From: Bacteroidota bacterium
Lineage (GTDB): Bacteria; Bacteroidota; Bacteroidia; Chitinophagales; Chitinophagaceae
Reading direction: 5' to 3'
NCBI GenBank assembly: GCA_023386855.1
Contig: JAEWIW010000240.1
Location: 1 to 10,311, forward strand
Length of the DNA stretch: 10,311 nucleotides
The notes beneath the pieces are model-generated. The model saw nothing but the letters and a program-made list of their open reading frames with translations. It was not told the origin of the DNA and did not search any database. Every line of letters starts with the position of its first letter. The first letter of the stretch is position 1. Of the stretch, positions 8,194-10,311 are shown in pieces. Position numbers and translations under genes: made by a program.

Positions 8194-10311
8194 ATGAATC
8201 CAGCTAATTCAGCAGTTCGTGCCTGGACCGAAGAGGTGGTTATTCCAACCTATCCTGTAGGTCAACCGGAAAAGAATCCCATGTTCCTGGAGAAAAGAGT
8301 TTACCAGGGAAGCAGTGGTGTTGTATATCCTCATGCAGTGATTGAGAAGATCTTTGATGAAAAGGTTGACAAAACATATAAGGCGGTTTTCCTCGAGAAT
8401 GAATATATCCGGATGATGGTGCTCCCCGAGTTGGGTGGACGTATCCAGATGGCTTTTGATAAGGTAAGACAGCGTCATTTCATTTATTATAACCAGGTGA
8501 TCAAACCAGCGCTGGTTGGACTTACCGGCCCATGGATCTCGGGTGGCATTGAATTCAACTGGCCGCAGCATCATCGTCCAAGTACTTTCGATCCTATTGA
8601 TTCCACTATTGAAGAACATGAAGATGGAAGCAAAACCATCTGGGTGAATGAAGTGGAGAAAATGTTTCATACCAAGGGTATGGCGGGCTTTACTTTATAT
8701 CCTGGCAAAGCTTATATCGAGATCAAAGGAAAGCTGTTCAACCGTACACCTTTTCCTCAAACCTTTCTATGGTGGGCCAACCCTGCAGTGAAGGTGAATG
8801 ATCATTACCAATCCATCTTCCCGCCCGATGTGCATGCAGTGTTTGACCATGGTCGCAGGGATGTATCCTCTTTCCCGATTGCTACAGGCACTTACTATAA
8901 AGTGAATTATGCGCCTGGTACCGATATTTCTTTTTACCGGAATATCCCTGTTCCTACCTCTTTCATGGCAGCCAAATCAGATTATGATTTTATCGGCGGC
9001 TATGAACATGATACAAGGGCAGGATTGCTCCATATCGCAGATCACCATGTGAGTCCCGGTAAGAAACAATGGACCTGGGGTAATGGTCATTTTGGTCAAA
9101 CCTGGGATAAGAACCTTACTGATGAAGATGGTCCTTATATTGAACTGATGACCGGTGTATTCACCGATAACCAGCCCGATTTCAGTTGGATCAATCCCAA
9201 TGAAGAGAAGAGCTTTACGCAATATTTCATGCCTTACAGTGAAGTGGGTATCGTCGGCAATGCCAGTAAGGACGCGGTGGCCAGCCTGCAGAGACAAGAT
9301 GGAAAGATCATTATCAAACTGTATACTACTTCGGTATTTAATGAGCTTGAAATAGTCCTGCGCGAAGGACAAAAGACCATTTGGAAAGATGTTATTGCCT
9401 GTTCTCCCGGGAAAGCTTTTGTGCATGCTGTTGATGACCCGGGGGGAGCTATTGAGCCGCAGCTCATCATAACGGACATGCATAGCCGAAAAAAGCTGGT
9501 GGAGATCAGCCCGCTTACTCCTTCTTCCGAAACTATTCCTTCACCTGCGAAGCAGGCGGCGAGGCCGGAAGAGATCAGGGAGATTGAACAATTATTCCTG
9601 ACGGGATTGCACCTCGAACAATACAGGCACGCCACTTACAACCCGGTGGATTACTACAGGGAAGCCTTGCAGAGAGATCCCGGCGATATACGTTGCAACA
9701 ATGCCCTGGGCCTCTGGTTCCTTCGAAGGGGGCAGTTCAGCGCAGCTGAAAGGCATTTCCGCAGGGCCATTGAAACCCTTACCGAACGCAATCCCAATCC
9801 ATATGACGGGGAACCTTATTATAACCTGGGATGGGCGCTGATGATGCAGGAATATAACGATGATGCCTATACGCAGTTTTATAAATCAGCCTGGAATGAT
9901 GCCTGGCAGCATACAGGTTTCCTGAACCTTTCCAGGATCAGCACACTTCGTGGTGATTATGAGCAGGCGTTGGAACATATCAACCGATCCATCCAGCGCA
10001 ATACGCAAAGTCATACTGCAAGGCATCTCCGCGTGATCATCCTTCGCAGGATGGGCCAAATTGAAGCCGCCGAAAAAGAGATCGAAGCAGCATTGGCCAT
10101 TGATCCGTTTCAATATGGATGTTTATTTGAACGCTATCTCTGTCGTAAGGCAAAGATGGATACCATGGGTGCAGTGGAAGCCCTGAAGGAACTCGGTTCC
10201 ATCAGCAGGTTCTGGGTGAACAATTTCACCGAGTATGCATGGGATTATGCGCATGCAGGATGTTATGAAGAAGCTTCTGCCATGCTGGAGATCTATATTG
10301 ATCATAAGACC
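8194..10311 (+). CDS. DUF5107-type protein with C-terminal TPR array, 3' partial
   Basis: The frame runs without a stop from ATG 8194 to the window end (706 codons), so the protein continues outside. An in-frame TAA at 8182-8184 makes this ATG the first possible ATG start. There is no signal peptide (MNPANSAVRAWTEEVVIP), so it is probably cytoplasmic. The first 350 residues or so match my memory of the DUF5107 family: LPELGGRIQM at 77-86, WISGGIEFNWPQHH at 114-127, LWWANPAVKVND around 193, KQWTWGNGHFGQ around 293 and DGPYIELMTG with E317. The LPELGGRI element after a short beta segment recalls aldose-epimerase/galactose-mutarotase-like folds. A smaller beta-rich segment follows (about 350-450). 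From about residue 458 there are helical repeats with TPR spacing, for example YYREALQRDPGD, AERHFRRAIETL, YYNLGWALMMQEYNDDAYTQ, YEQALEHINRSIQ and AEKEIEAALAIDP. The biochemical role is not known to me. Its position after an alpha-galactoside locus suggests sugar binding or processing, possibly within a complex scaffolded by the TPRs. The family call rests on motif memory and needs a profile search. Confidence 0.82.
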   Translation, partial: MNPANSAVRAWTEEVVIPTYPVGQPEKNPMFLEKRVYQGSSGVVYPHAVIEKIFDEKVDKTYKAVFLENEYIRMMVLPELGGRIQMAFDKVRQRHFIYYNQVIKPALVGLTGPWISGGIEFNWPQHHRPSTFDPIDSTIEEHEDGSKTIWVNEVEKMFHTKGMAGFTLYPGKAYIEIKGKLFNRTPFPQTFLWWANPAVKVNDHYQSIFPPDVHAVFDHGRRDVSSFPIATGTYYKVNYAPGTDISFYRNIPVPTSFMAAKSDYDFIGGYEHDTRAGLLHIADHHVSPGKKQWTWGNGHFGQTWDKNLTDEDGPYIELMTGVFTDNQPDFSWINPNEEKSFTQYFMPYSEVGIVGNASKDAVASLQRQDGKIIIKLYTTSVFNELEIVLREGQKTIWKDVIACSPGKAFVHAVDDPGGAIEPQLIITDMHSRKKLVEISPLTPSSETIPSPAKQAARPEEIREIEQLFLTGLHLEQYRHATYNPVDYYREALQRDPGDIRCNNALGLWFLRRGQFSAAERHFRRAIETLTERNPNPYDGEPYYNLGWALMMQEYNDDAYTQFYKSAWNDAWQHTGFLNLSRISTLRGDYEQALEHINRSIQRNTQSHTARHLRVIILRRMGQIEAAEKEIEAALAIDPFQYGCLFERYLCRKAKMDTMGAVEALKELGSISRFWVNNFTEYAWDYAHAGCYEEASAMLEIYIDHKT

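Noticed and set aside
8209..9635. Open frames on the - strand of 133-168 codons (8209-8670, 8977-9483, 9234-9635)
   Set aside because: They are antisense to the long + strand DUF5107/TPR frame, which carries clear domain motifs and runs 706 codons without a stop. The antisense translations show no domain character.

Overview
The window looks like part of a polysaccharide/oligosaccharide utilization locus (PUL) from a member of the Bacteroidota. The evidence is the adjacent SusC-like/SusD-like outer-membrane pair, lack of Shine-Dalgarno sequences before the genes, short intergenic gaps and a lipoprotein signal on SusD. The moderate GC content and sequence style would suit Chitinophagaceae or a related environmental lineage; this placement is inference only. 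All six supported genes are on the + strand, and both ends of the window cut through genes.

Layout: (1) 1-2326, a SusC-like TonB-dependent transporter lacking its N-terminal part; (2) 2352-3887, a complete SusD-like surface glycan-binding lipoprotein; (3) 3902-6100, an exported GH36 alpha-galactosidase with all expected catalytic motifs; (4) 6109-7158, a leaderless, probably cytoplasmic aldose 1-epimerase (galM); (5) 7188-8102, an AraC-family regulator with a cupin-like sensor domain; (6) 8194 to the window end, a leaderless protein of the DUF5107 type with a C-terminal TPR array, cut at codon 706. The first four genes are separated by only 25, 14 and 8 bp and are very probably one operon. 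The regulator follows after 29 bp, a gap that contains an almost symmetrical inverted repeat ending just before its start codon. The DUF5107/TPR gene follows after 91 bp.

Inferred working model: alpha-galactosides are captured by SusD, imported through SusC, and hydrolysed outside the cytoplasm by the GH36 enzyme. The alpha-galactose released enters the cell, where GalM equilibrates its anomers for the Leloir pathway. The AraC-type protein probably senses a sugar and controls the locus. The DUF5107/TPR protein is the least understood part. Its N-terminal half looks related to the galactose-mutarotase-like beta-sandwich proteins and it is apparently cytoplasmic, so it could handle an imported or internal sugar. 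No RNA genes, CRISPR arrays, insertion sequences or clear intrinsic terminators were seen. No stretch longer than 300 bp lacks a gene.
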